Shown: positions 20,938 through 32,299 of the stretch, in pieces
Layout of the letters: the number at the start of each line of letters is the position of its first letter
Position numbering within the stretch: the stretch's first letter is position 1
DNA from: Nectonema munidae
Taxonomy: Eukaryota > Nematomorpha > Nectonematoida > Nectonematidae
Direction: 5' to 3'
Length of the DNA stretch: 64,000 bases
NCBI GenBank assembly: GCA_030549495.1
Contig: JAUIRK010001035.1
Location: forward strand, 310,001-374,000
The notes under the pieces: model-generated
Database searches by the model: none
Told to the model about the DNA's origin: nothing
What the model saw: the letters and a program-made list of their open reading frames with translations, nothing else
Translations under genes and position numbers: made by a program

Positions 20938-22413
20938 CTATAATTTTTTTTGAATGACTTCAATTATTCTACCAATGTCTTCCAAAGACTTATTCAATTT
21001 TTTTTCTTGTAAAAATTTTTTGAAGTCTATTGCAGTTGATAATCCTTTATGCAGTGTTTTAATTGTTGAATTTGGTTGAAATTCTTCTCTTTCTTCGGTG
21101 TCATCTGATAGATATTCCATTTCATTAGCATGAGACGAAGAGGGCAACTCATTTAAAAGCTCTTGCTCCCAATTTTCTGAAAGAGTTTCAACCTCTTGAA
21201 AGTCATTGTGCAGCTCAATATACTCTTCCACAATGTCAATTGGATTTAGTAAGTGAGGGCCAGTAAATCTCAAAAGTTTATCAAAATCAGCGTAGTTCTC
21301 CTCTTCTAAAGAAAAGGAATCATTACACGATGTCTTCATGCAACGATTGAAGCATTCCTCCACTCTTGCAGATTTTATTTCTTTGACAGAATAGCAGGCG
21401 TCTAAAACATTTACACTTTGTGCTAACTTCAAAAGAGTAATGTCATAGTTTATTTAAGCTACAACATGGCTTAATAGTTTGCGTTTGTAGTAACTTTTGA
21501 AGTTATTAATGATGCCCTGGTCGAGAGGCTGTAAGATGGAGGATATATTTGGAGGCAGAAAAACTCAGTTCCAAGCGAGGATGTGAAAGACAACTGTCAA
21601 TTATTAATAAAACGTGTCTTTCTTGCGTTTGTCGAAAGATTTTGCCCAGTCGGTAAATATACGGGTAGTCATCCACGCGTTAAGATTATGATAGTAGGTC
21701 ACAGGAAATTGGTATAAATTGATGTTTTTGAAACACCTTGGGTTCCGACTCTTTCCAATGACAACTGTTTTCTCAAAAGTGCCAATTTGAGTAACACAAA
21801 GCGAGACAGTGAGTCTTTCCTTAGATCTTTTTCCGCCGATACAACTTTCGCCTTTTATTCCAAGAGTTTTATCAGGCAAAGTTCTGAAACCAAGACTAGT
21901 TTCTTCCTTGTTGTAAATATTTTCAGGTGCATATTTAGAGAGAACTTATGGCAACTTACTTTGAAATGACTCTACACTTACGTTATCAACAATGCCTCTT
22001 TCTACACTGATAGAAAGAATAACAATAGTATGTCTTGATTTAATTAAACCTTATGAGCCGTCAGAAGCCTTGAAATTTGGTAAACTTAATTTTGAAGCTA
22101 GAAGGCGCGCTTTTTCTTGGATCAGACTTGGTCCAGACACAAGTATTAGCTTTTGTCTAGCTTTTCAATACCATGTCCAAATGGTATTTTTCAAGTTCTT
22201 CACTTTCATTTCCTGAACACAGTCTTTTTCTAAAAACAGATTGGTCATCTTATATGCCATTATGTACTCTCTTTTACGTTTGAGTATGTTGGCGATTAGT
22301 GTTTTTCCAACACCAAATTCCTTAGCTAACTGGCGCTGGCTCGCTTTGTTTTCATCAAAACTTTTTATTACTTTCACTTTTTCAGAAATTGTTAGTTCTT
22401 TACGAATAGACAT
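20938..22413 (-). pseudogene. Tigger/pogo-like transposase, broken
   Basis: The N-terminal CENP-B/psq helix-turn-helix is clear at 22413-22165 (LTISEKVKVIKSFDENKASQ, RQLAKEFGVGKTLIANILKR). The DDE_1 catalytic core segment is at 21879-21604 (MPDKTLGIKGE, KERLTVSLC, VIGKSRNPRCFKN, FPVTYYHNLNAWMT). The acidic C-terminal part is at 21432-20938 (SVKEIKSARVEECFNRC, PHLLNPIDIVEEYI, SDDTEEREEF). These lie in different frames with stops between, so the enzyme is inactive. Intact family members are about 500 residues and bind their own terminal repeats through the N-terminal domains. Confidence 0.85.
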
Positions 22414-23064
22414 TTAACGAATTTGTTATCTAAAACTTTAAAAAAGTAATTCAAAGTTGTAAACTAAGTCAAAATACATTTGTAAATTTTGTAAAGTAAT
22501 AAATTAAGAGTTTTTTACCCACTGGATAATTAATTTGAAGGCAAAAAACATTCACAGTTTTTACTTTTCAAAATTGATAAAACTCTCAATTTAATTCAAA
22601 CTTTAAACACTTTTATCGTACTAATAATTATACACATAAAATCCGAATCAAACAAACTCTGGAATTTTCGTTGCAACAAAATTCTTAATTTTTAACCTTT
22701 CAAAAGTCTTTGGGCATTTTTCCGAAAGTAAAAAGATACGAACATTTTTTTGATTCAACTAGTCATATCCTTTCCTACAAATTTTTACAAGTCAATGAGT
22801 AGGCTTAAATGAAAGCTCTAAACCGACTAGTCAAACTTTTTTAAAAAATCAACCTAACAAAGAATAATTGAAGTTAAGTAAACAAACTTTTTATTGACAA
22901 AATGTTTAACCATTTATACTATGTTAAATTTTAAACACCCGCGAGATTTGGAAGTTGAGGGAGATCATACTGGCCAATTTTCTGCTCAAAATGTCAAAAT
23001 TTTTAAAATGATCAATCGAAAATCATCTATGAAAATTTACTAATCATAAATCATAAGATGTCTC

Positions 23065-23710
23065 ATAGCATTTTCACTTTAAGTTCGTCCTTTTTCATTT
23101 TAAGTTCGTCCTTTTTCATTTTAAGTTCGTCTTTTTTCACTTTAAGTTCGTCTTTTTTCATTTTAAGTTCGTCCTTTTTCATTTTAAGTTCGTCTTTTTT
23201 CATTTTAAGTTCGTCCTTTTTCATTTTAAGTTCGTCCCTTTTCATTTCAAGTTCGTCTTTTTTCATTTTAAGTTCGTCCTTCTGACTTTATCATTAAATC
23301 TGCTTTAAAGTAAAGAAAACGTGGAAATATATTTTTTTAATTTTACGAAATTTTTTACTTTAAAATAAAAATTTCAAAATAGCTCATGAGCAAGCTCTTA
23401 AAATCAATTTATAAAACGTAAATAAAGTGGAATTTATTTAAAAATTTCGTAAAATTAAAAAAAATATATTTCCAATTTTTCTTTACTTTAAAGCAGATTT
23501 AATGATAAAGTCAGAAGGACGAACTTAAAATGAAAAAAGACGAACTTGAAATGAAAAGGGACGAACTTAAAATGAAAAAGGACGAACTTAAAATGAAAAA
23601 GGACGAACTTAAAATGAAAAAAGACGAACTTAAAGTGAAAAAAGACGAACTTAAAGTGAAAAAAGACGAACTTAAAATGAAAAAAGACGAACTTAAAGTG
23701 AAAATGCTAT
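23065..23710. mobile_element. Foldback element with minisatellite arms
   Basis: The two arms are inverted copies. Each starts ATAGCATTTTCACTTT at its outer end and contains 9-10 tandem copies of a 21-bp unit (AAGTTCGTCCTTTTTCATTTT). A shared unique segment follows (GACTTTATCATTAAATCTGC, then TTTTAATTTTACGAAATTTT), and a loop at about 23355-23435 separates the arms. Long inverted repeats built from short tandem repeats are the hallmark of Drosophila FB-type foldback elements. Because 21 is a multiple of 3, both arms read as KKDELKM heptads on one strand. I treat that as an artefact, not a protein. No clear target duplication was found. Confidence 0.8.
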
Positions 23711-24564
23711 ATATCCCATTTTAAAACCAACATCTTTATATGCTTAATAATAGTACGTCATAGTAGCCACAAAATTAAAAAAAACTGTTTTCAAAAATGA
23801 AAGTGGGCTAACATGAAGGGCAGAAAAAACTAGAGACCCAAGAGGCAAACTATGGGGACATAAACCCCTCTAACCTTATTTAGAATCGCCACTGAAATAT
23901 CATTAACTAAATTTAGTTAAAACATTTTACCAAAAAAAGCATGCGAAAATGAAAATCGAAGGGAGAGAGAAAAATAGCGAATTACAAAACTAAGCAGTGT
24001 TTATAATGCGATAAATGATATTTGACGGGCTTTCTTACGTATAGAGAAAATTTGACAATATTTGATTTATTTGGCTTTATTAATCACTCGAATTCCTCCA
24101 ATTCTTTATTCTTTCTGATGCTGAAAGACTTCGCAAGGATAATGCTTTGGATGCAGTCAAATACGAAAACAACAGTGGTCTTTTCTATCGAGAGTAAATT
24201 CCATAGAGACAGTTAAAAATTGATTTGTTTGATTTGATGACTTGAAAATTACTCAAATTCCTTTCATAATTTAAATGCTCTCTGTGGCTTCCATTTGAAG
24301 GAAGACCTTATCTTTGTGAGTTGATACTCGACAGTGACGATGCTCGCATCTATAAAACATTAAGTGTTGATACGAAAAAAACAAGTGGTCGTATTATAGA
24401 GAGTAAAAACTAGAGTTGGGACTTGATGAAGTGGTCGTAATCCTGAATAGAGGGCTGGTCGTTTTGAAGAAAGTGATAAAAGATACATTAGAATTGGGAC
24501 TGGGAAAAATGGTCGCAATCGTGGTCTGGTCGTTTTAGAGGGCTGGTCGCTAGGAGGGAGTCTA

Positions 24565-26100
24565 CTCTACTTTTTTAAGATATTTAAAATATATAGATCT
24601 TTGTTAGGTAATTAATTTTGTAAGGAACTTCAGGCACGTAGCATCGCAAAATGATTTTCAAGATTTAATTCTTCAGTATTTTGTAGTTGGCATGAGATTG
24701 GATGTAACAAACATTGGACAAAACGTGAAGAAGATGCTGCGTTAAGGATTCCTGCTGCCTTTTAAGTTTTTAAGCTTTAGCCTTTGAAAATGTGAGTGCC
24801 TAAGTTACAAATGTGTTTTAAATATCAATTTTAATTAAGAGAGAAGATAATTATTTTTTTATTTTATTTTACCATTTTTATTAGAATCATAAATTTAAAT
24901 TTAATAAAATGGAAAAAAAATTTAAAAAACTATTTAAACTATTCTCGTGATTCTGCCACAAAATAACTTAAAATTTTAAATATTTTTGTATAATATTAAT
25001 TTATATTTTTAATCTTTTGAACTCTCAGCAAAATTTAATTTCCTTTCACTGTCAATTGCTGACCTTAAATTAAAGTGTATTCAAGATGTGTAGCTGCAAC
25101 ATAATTAATCTCATCGATCAAGATTAGTGAGGAAAAACTTGCTTGGATTATGTTTCCTTCGGATTTTCAACTAATAAAATATCAAGGAAACCCATTGTTT
25201 TCAAAAAATGTTCCTATTAGGTTTTTAAAATTATATAATTATTTGACTCTAGTTACAAATTTTTGATGTTCATTATCGATTTTGAATACCAAATTATAAT
25301 TTGATCCAATTTTTAAAATTATAGAATTAAATAAAAACCTGTGATAGTCACAGCAATAAAATTCAAGTAGTCCCAAAAAATCTACATTAGGCAAATCTTC
25401 GCTAACAATAACATTTTTCAACCGACAATAAAGTAGATATAAGCGATTTTAAAGTGAGAGGAAAATCTATTAAGTAATAAATTCTTGTCTCTTATTTTCT
25501 GATTTTATTTGCTTTAACATTGGTATTTAAAAAAAATTGGAAAACTATTTCACTATTATAATTTCAATCTTTCATAAAGAATTTTAATTTTTTATATGAT
25601 TCTTTGAATAAAATTTTATTTAGAGTTAAGTTTAAACTTAAGACTTACATTCTCTATAACGAGGAATTATGTCGTGGTGAAACTTTTTCGAGCCGTCAAA
25701 TATAAGATTACACAAAATATAAATAACTTAGATCAAGTTAATTGTAAGTGAGAGAAAATTTTTAAAAATGCTATCGAATCTGAAGAAGATGAATTTTAAT
25801 TGTGTCCCTAAAAACTTTCTCAAAGTAAAACATGAAAAATGTTAGTCTAATTTTAAAATCGGAAACCTTTTTTTCATTTTGTAGGGTTATTCAATCTTAT
25901 TTAAAATTTCCTGAAAAAGCTATGGCGTGCCAGTGGAACTTTTGCTCAATCAGTCTGAACATATAGCATTGTCAGGGCACTGCTTTGAAAAAATCATATC
26001 AAAGTTTAATCACAATTGGAAATTTTGAGAAATTTTCCTTATTCTGAAAGAAAGAAAGTTTTGAACTTACCTTCACTTTATTATAGAATAAAGAGAAATG
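24565..26100. other. AT-rich interval without recognised genes
   Basis: No coding stretch with recognisable motifs. The frames present are short and rich in Phe, Ile and Lys, as expected by chance at this composition. Confidence 0.4.
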
Positions 26101-26134
26101 AAATGATTACTATTTTAACATTGTAAAGAAAAAT

Positions 26135-26420
26135 ATGATAATAAAAGAAGATGTCCTGCCTTGCTTTTCAACAAGAATTTCTAGATCACATTGCTTCAAA
26201 TTTAAACCTGAAAGTTTCCAGAACAAGTATCGCCAAACATTTTTAACACAAAGAGCTTTTGAAGATTGGAATTCTTTGCGCCGTGAAGTTGTGAATTCTA
26301 CTACGTTGAATGAGTTTAAAAACAAATTGGATTCAGTTTGGCGTCTAGGAGGTTGTATTATTTTGCTTAATTTCAAGATGCAAACCTTACAGGCTCCCTT
26401 AATATTAGCTAAATAGAGTA
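26135..26420 (+). mobile_element. LINE 3'-end fragment
   Basis: The frame encodes ESFQNKYRQTFLTQRAFEDW, NSLRREVV and LNEFKNKLDSVW, followed by RLGGCI. This is the extreme C-terminus of CR1/L2/Jockey-type ORF2 proteins. The same peptide pattern is encoded on the minus strand at 32380-32560. Everything upstream is missing, consistent with 5' truncation. Confidence 0.75.
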
Positions 26421-26490
26421 TATACAAGTGTATGAGCTTTTTTCAACATTTTCTTCTTAAATAAATATTTTTTGTATTACCTTACCTATT

Positions 26491-28925
26491 ACACTGGTCA
26501 ACACAATATTTTTGGCAGGCAAAGTGAGACTGGTTTCTGGGGTTTTCAAGGGCGCTGAATCCGAATCTGACATTTGTTTTTTCAAGTTGGCTCTAGTTTT
26601 GGAGATATCACAGGGGGGGTCGTTCGTCTGAAATCACCCATTCGCGACCATAACTAAACATACAAAAAACGGCTAAATAGTGCAAAAATGTCAGATATTG
26701 ATTTTTATGATAATCTAAAACCACAAAGACAGTGTAAAATCTCAATCTAACAAGTTAAGTTAGATATAACATCATTTCATTTATCCTATAATAACTGAAC
26801 ACTTTTCATAGATTTCGAGAATATACAAAAAATTTGCTAAAAATTTACTGAATTTTAATGCAAAGCATTTATTATACACTAGATTCTTAGTTACAATGAA
26901 CACACAAAACAATATTTTATTCACAAAAGTGAAATTGACGTTTATACGATTTTCGCTTGTGAGCAACTTTCGGACAGTCTCTCAAAAGGTTCCAGCAGTA
27001 GTCTGCCATCATGTGCTCATCCCATTTGCCTTGATACCTCTCTTCCATTGTTTTGATGTCTTGATGGAATCTCTCTCCTTGCTCCTCACTGTAATCACCA
27101 AGATTACCAGGAAATCTGTCGAGGTGGCTAAACAAGAAATGAACTTTAATGCTCACATTTGCCCCTAGTTTTTCGTATGCAGTAAGCATCTTACGGACCA
27201 ATTGCTTGTAATTATCAGCTTTGTAATTTCCCAAAAAGTTTGTCACTACATCTGTGAAGGACACCCAAGCATTTAACTCAACCCTGTTCATATGATTAGT
27301 GAAGTCAGAATCCCTCATGAGCGTTCGAATCTGAGGTCCATCGAAGATGCCACCTTTAGCTTTTTCGATGGAAAGACCTGGAAATTGCCTGCATATGTAC
27401 TTGAAGCAATCCCCATCTTTGTTCAACGCCTTAACAAACTGCTTCATGAGCCCTAGTTTTATGTGCAATGGAGGGAAGATGATTCTATCCCTGGGTACCA
27501 AAGGCTCATTGATGACGTTGGCTGTGCCGACTTCGAGACTTTCTCGTTCTGGCCAGTTCTCCCTTCTCCAGTGCTGGTTTCTTGCTCTGCTATCCCACAA
27601 ACAAAGAAAGCAGGGATACTTTGTGTACCCACTTTGCTGACCAAGCAGAAAATTCACCATTTTCAAGTCCACACAAATCAGCCATTTATGAGTGTTGTAA
27701 TTTAGTTTTTCAAGAACAAATTGGATACCATCATACTCTTCTTTCATCTTGGTAGAATGGCCAATTGGTACAGGAGCAAACTTATTGCCATTATGCAAAA
27801 GTACAACTTTTAGACTTGATTTCGAGCTATCTATAAAGAGACGCCAATCTGCTGGGTCATATGACGAGATCCCCATGCAGTTAAGAAGTGCAGAAACGTC
27901 ATTACAAAAGACCAGGTCATCTTCTTTAGAAAAGAAACGAAGCAAGCTGCCTTCCCTTGTCCTATAGTATGTTACTTTTGTGCCAGAATCAAGAATGTTT
28001 TTCTCTTGGAGTCGTGATGCAAGAACTTCAGACTGCTCCTTCGACAAACAAAGGTCTCGCACTAGGTCATTAAGTTCAGATTGATTGAAAAGCTGAGGGC
28101 CATTTGAGGGTTCTTCATAGTCACTACAGCTATCACCACTTGATATTGAAAGATCAGCTGGAATCTCTTCGGTTTCATCGATTTCAGGCAGACTGGTGAA
28201 AACAGGCACAGGTAGATCCTCAGAGTGCGCAACAGGACGGATAGCAGAATCCAGGCTCGGATACTGCCAATTTGCTTTCTTGTGCTTGTTAAACCCCGTC
28301 ATATCATTGATACAGAAGTAGCAGTCATCAAAATGATTCTTGGGCTCTCTCCACACCATTGGTACAGCAAACTTCAACTTCAGCTTACCATTGGTCCAAC
28401 CGCGGAGACTTTCTACACAGGTTTTGCACACCATATGTGGGGCCCAAGACTTATCTTGGTCACCTAGTTTCATATCGAAGTATGCTTTGTACGCCCTCTT
28501 GACAAAGTCTGTAATATTCCTCTTTTGTTGTGCCATCATATACTGTCCACAGATGTAACAAAAGACATCCGGTTCATATCTACAACGTCTTTTAGAAGAA
28601 CTCATTTTCTCTCTGGAACTCATTTTCAACTCTGGAATAAAAAAGGAAAAGAATTAAAAAGAAAATTCTTAAATACTGTTTTAAAAACACTACATACATA
28701 ATAATTATTATGTATTTTCTGATATTATTATTTACTGCTTCTATATTGAAGTATTTCAGGGAGAATTTTAGCAGTTTAGGCTTATTTGAGGCTATCAGTA
28801 TCTTCTAAACTAGAGCCAATCAGACAAAACCAATGTTATATTCGTAATCAGCGACCTTCAAAACCCCAGAAAACACTCCTAGATGGTCTGCCAAAGAAAA
28901 AAAATAAAAATTTGTTGACCAGTGT
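26491..28925 (-). mobile_element. Apparently complete DNA transposon of an unplaced DDE-like family
   Basis: The ends are inverted repeats over 100 bp long. The left end (26491 to about 26603) and the reversed right end (28925 back to about 28803) both read ACACTGGTCAACA, then TTTGGCAG, TTTCTGGGGTTTT and TTGGCTCTAGTTT at matching distances. Between them lies a single intact 570-codon gene on the minus strand. Flanking TATT and TATC (26487-26490, 28926-28929) suggest a short target duplication, but this is weak. Together these are the parts of a self-sufficient cut-and-paste element. The long, still similar ends and unbroken ORF argue for recent activity. Confidence 0.8.
26917..28629 (-). CDS. 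Putative DDE-type transposase, 570 aa, intact
   Basis: The N-terminus has paired cysteines like a ZAD-type zinc module (FCYICG at C24/C27, MVCKTC at C68/C71) and a second pair (DDCYFC, C103/C106). An acidic linker covers residues 145-175. The core has features of an RNase H-like fold: LFIDSSKSSLKVVLLH (Asp267) for a first catalytic Asp, and LICVDLKMVNFLLG (Asp321) for a second. A zinc-like KYPCFLCLWDSR insertion follows (C340, C343), as in several eukaryotic DDE transposases. EEQGERFHQDI (Glu516 or Glu519) would be the terminal acid. PPLHIKLGLMKQF and KVHFLFSHLDRFPGNLGD are strongly patterned. Similar proteins are, from memory, common and unannotated in arthropods and cnidarians. The enzyme role is inferred from fold pattern, long terminal repeats and a second decayed copy at 5632-7147. 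The start is the most upstream ATG (28627-28629). Confidence 0.75.
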   Translation of the reverse strand: MKMSSREKMSSSKRRCRYEPDVFCYICGQYMMAQQKRNITDFVKRAYKAYFDMKLGDQDKSWAPHMVCKTCVESLRGWTNGKLKLKFAVPMVWREPKNHFDDCYFCINDMTGFNKHKKANWQYPSLDSAIRPVAHSEDLPVPVFTSLPEIDETEEIPADLSISSGDSCSDYEEPSNGPQLFNQSELNDLVRDLCLSKEQSEVLASRLQEKNILDSGTKVTYYRTREGSLLRFFSKEDDLVFCNDVSALLNCMGISSYDPADWRLFIDSSKSSLKVVLLHNGNKFAPVPIGHSTKMKEEYDGIQFVLEKLNYNTHKWLICVDLKMVNFLLGQQSGYTKYPCFLCLWDSRARNQHWRRENWPERESLEVGTANVINEPLVPRDRIIFPPLHIKLGLMKQFVKALNKDGDCFKYICRQFPGLSIEKAKGGIFDGPQIRTLMRDSDFTNHMNRVELNAWVSFTDVVTNFLGNYKADNYKQLVRKMLTAYEKLGANVSIKVHFLFSHLDRFPGNLGDYSEEQGERFHQDIKTMEERYQGKWDEHMMADYCWNLLRDCPKVAHKRKSYKRQFHFCE

Positions 28926-29135
28926 TATCGGTTTTCATAATTAGCACATCCTTATTACGAGTAAAAAATGTCGCTATTTGAATAAAAATCTAATTCAATA
29001 CTAAAATATCGGTTAGTTTTATTTTTGAGTATTAAGAAATTTTTCTTATAGCATCTAATAAATAAATGAAAGTATACCACCTTACAACAAAATCATTTAA
29101 ACGAGAAGCAGACCATAACTTCCTTCTGTACTCTT

Positions 29136-32100
29136 TCCTTCGCATTTCTCTTTGGTCGTGCTAACGCTTGACGGACTCCGGACAATTTTGTCCATTGCCA
29201 ATTTAAAACACATTTTTCTAAAATATCCACCGTAGAAACTTCTTTCAAAAGTAACATCTAAACGTTCTCATTGGGATAAAAAATCAAAATAAAATAAAAT
29301 TAGCAAAAAAATTATTTTATTGTTTTTGAAAAAAAGAAAATTTTGAAATTAAAATAAAAGTTAGTATATTTGGCGTTAAATTTATATGATTTGACTAAAC
29401 ATTCAGAGCACAATATTCTATAATGTACATAGCAAACAAACTTTTTGCAGTTTTCACCCTTTTTAGATGCTTATTTTCTTTTTAATTTGCAAAGGTAACA
29501 CAAAGATCTTGAGGTGGAATTCGTTGGTTGAATAGTGTCTTGAGAAAAATCATAAAAAGAGAGTAAGTTTCCGATAGCTAAGGGTACTTCAGATATCATT
29601 GATCTTGTTTTCATTGATTCTTCGGCCAGAAAGGATAAATTCTGTATGAAAATTTTTCTTCCACTTTCTTTGGTTGAAGGAAATTTGATAGGCGAGTTGA
29701 ACTTGGCAATTATCCAGGTGTTCAAGACACTAATGTCTAAATAGTTAGAAAAAACTGCATGCGTCCATTTTCTATTAGGCTTGTAAGATCTGTAGAGCAT
29801 TTCTTTAGCAACATCCACTCCTCCTTTATATTCTTTATAAGATAATAAGCTGTCAGGTTTAGAATGAACATTGCTTACTCTTGGATTTTTATGTTGTGAA
29901 GATAGAATATACACAACTGTGAAGTTTTTAGAAGAATGTTTTCTTGGTATGTAGGCAGTCAAATAAGCAAATATTGTGTAAATTGTTCTACTCTCACACT
30001 CACATAATTTCAACTCTTTGAGATAGGGTGGCCTGAATATAAAAGGGAGAAACCTTCTGTTAGCCATAACTGTTCCACACAAAGAAACGTCTTGGCCATT
30101 ACACCAAATGAGAAGTTCATGACTAGTAAAAAATCTATCAGTGTATAATCCACAACCTTTCTGGATAATCAAACGCTTGCACGCGTTAAAAATAGAAAAG
30201 TAAGAGGGGTCCTGTAGACCAGACACAGAAATTTCAGGTTTCATACAGTAAAAATATTTAGCGTCGTTCAAATGATAAAACTTCACCCCATAGTGGCCGA
30301 GCTTCTCAGGGTCATAAATTTTTATCGAGCAACCTCCTCTGAAAGTAACTAGCGCTGAGTATGGAGTCCAATATCGTGAAAATCTACTATAGAAGTGGTC
30401 ATGTAGCTTTCTTATAGAGCTTATTTTGTCCAAGGGATCTCTCTCTTCTTTTTTGTCAAAACGGAGAAAAACATGTATGAGTGTGAACATATCCCGACCC
30501 AAGCTCGCTCATTGCCTGAACTTGAAAACAAATCAGAAACTTTGACTTTTTAATCTCGATTTTGACGGATACTAATCAAGGCACTAAAGTAGGCTAAGAG
30601 ATGACTGATCTGAAAACTTTTATAACAGTGATGCAAATTCGAATACTTAGGACTTCTCGATATTAAAAAGTAAAAAAAGGGTCTAGAATAAGAAAAAAAA
30701 GAAATGAAATTATCCTAACGCTAACCTAAACCCTAGACCTGAATTCTAAAACTAAAATTGATTTAAGCTATCCAAAACCTTATTAGTGTATTTGACGCAT
30801 AAAAAATTTAGCCCCACAACTAGAGAACTAAGGAAAAAATGGTTAGATGTGTCATAATATCACGCATGCATATATTTTCGTAATACCTGAAATTTGAATC
30901 CATTTTTGCTAGAGTCATCGAATAAATGTGAGCTATGATGCCAGTATCAAAGAAAAGTTTGAATAAACTAAGAACATCTTTTGTCTTTTTGGCCTGTTCT
31001 TTGGGACCATAAGGTCTTTACTTTACTAAGGTCTCTTATGTTAATTCTTTCTGGTCTTCCAGTATGGCTGAAAGCCGCTTCCCAAGAATAATCAGTTCAA
31101 CCAGGAGCAACCAAAGCTTGATCAGTAATATTGAAGTCACTGTCAAAACTACAGTAAGAAACTTTTCTCAGAAGACTCAACATCAGAAAAAGAGGTAGTA
31201 GACATGAGAAGAAAAATCAAGATGGATGAAGGTGAATAATGTCACAGCAGAAGCCAGAAAGATTTATTATAAAATTGTGTATGAACAAAATGTGCTCCTC
31301 AGTTTACCAATTGCGAAGTTTATCGATACATTGCACAAGCGCAGATAAAGATATAATAACAAATGTCGATATCGTGTGTCATAAGAGTACAACAATAGTA
31401 AACCAGCATCATATTTTCTTCATATGTTGTCTTGATCATTTCTTATTCGTTCACACCATATGGTTGAAAGGAAAGAGGTAAACACGAAAAACAAAAATTT
31501 ATCAGCAGAGTCTGCTCACTTCTGAATCATTAAATGCATTCACCAGTTGTGTTGAGAAGAGCACGAGGAATAAAAGTAAATAAAACCAAATTTTGATTAT
31601 TCACAAGATAACAACAAGAAAGTGAACGAGCTTTGTATTGTATATTTTTTCAGCTACGTTGATTCAAGCGATGTGAGTTCGGAAGGTTTGAAAGTTACTA
31701 ATATTTTTTGTCGTTCGTTGGTAAATGATTGTAGCACAGGTTTTTAAATCCGATCCTTCCACGTTAGATTACTACCTGTCAAAAATTACTCCTCGCTCAT
31801 GCAGGTGGCGCATCAGTGCCTTATCGATAAAAATACCACCTATCTTAAAATTGTACTGTCACTTACGAAGTTTTAAGTCTTATTCAGTCTGTTTTTATTC
31901 ACATCCTAATTGAAATTTTAACAGCCAATACTAGATCAATTTTAACAAAATATAGATGGCGTTAAATTCATAAAATTTTCACCGTTAAAAATGACTTTTA
32001 TAGAATGTTTTCTCCTTTTATTTTCAAGTAATTCATACAATTAACCTGTGGTATAATGACTTCACTATTTTCTGATGAAAAAACGTAATGGTGAAAAATT

Positions 32101-32166
32101 GGACAAAATTGTCCCCAGTCCGTCAACGGCGTTAGTACAAAAATGTCCGTCAAGCGAGGGTTCTAA
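29136..32166 (-). mobile_element. piggyBac-superfamily element with imperfect terminal inverted repeats
   Basis: The left block at 29161-29205 reads CTAACGCTTGACGGACTCCG then GACAATTTTGTCC. The reversed right block (32135 back to 32091) reads CTAACGCCGTTGACGGACTG then GGGACAATTTTGTCC. Outside the right block another CGCTTGACGGACATTTTTGT lies next to a TTAGAA resembling a mutated TTAA. A piggyBac transposase frame lies inside on the minus strand. The size of about 3 kb is usual for the superfamily. Confidence 0.7.
29471..31220 (-). pseudogene. piggyBac transposase, degenerate
   Basis: A 343-codon open stretch (30502-29471) matches the DDE_Tnp_1_7 core: FDKKEERDPLDKISSIRKLHDHF, FRGGCSIKIYDPEKLGHYGVK, GLYTDRFFTSHELL (second catalytic Asp), SLCGTVMANRR, YKGGVDVAKEML (third Asp) and a Cys-rich end (LCYLCKLKRK). 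The first Asp, normally in a DExMxxFxGR motif before the FRGG segment, is replaced (SALVTFRGG), so the enzyme should be inactive. The N-terminal part continues upstream in other frames (ITDQALVAPG, DYSWEAAFSHTGRPERIN near 31050-31130). Family members are about 550-600 residues. Confidence 0.82.
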
Positions 32167-32299
32167 CGAAGCCCGATTCGTCTGAATCTAGTTTTTTTAT
32201 TGGAATGAAAGTTTTACTCGCTACTCTCATTTATTCACTTTTATTCATACCCGAATTCTATGTGTATTGTCGACTAATCTCTTCTCGTGTTGCCTTCGG

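Larger units (their letters stand above)
20751..24562 (-). mobile_element. Tigger/pogo-like DNA transposon with TA-flanked ends
   Basis: The left end after TA (20749-20750) reads GACTCTCATTATTAAGGCGACC and the reversed right end before TA (24563-24564) reads GACTCCCTCCTAGCGACC. GGTCG words recur in both subterminal regions. A broken minus-strand pogo-type transposase lies at 20938-22413. A foldback minisatellite (23065-23710) sits in the promoter-side half, which explains part of the 3.8-kb length. TA duplication is the rule for this superfamily. Confidence 0.65.

Noticed and set aside
23065-23710. CRISPR-like regular repeats
   Set aside because: Units are directly adjacent without spacers, in a eukaryotic context.
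23058-23724. Long frames on both strands made of KKDELKM or SSSFFIL heptads
   Set aside because: The 21-bp minisatellite is a multiple of three and so stays open in any phase without stops; the KDEL word is not a real ER signal.
27347-28558. Several plus-strand frames of 60-97 codons
   Set aside because: Shadows of the intact minus-strand transposase gene.
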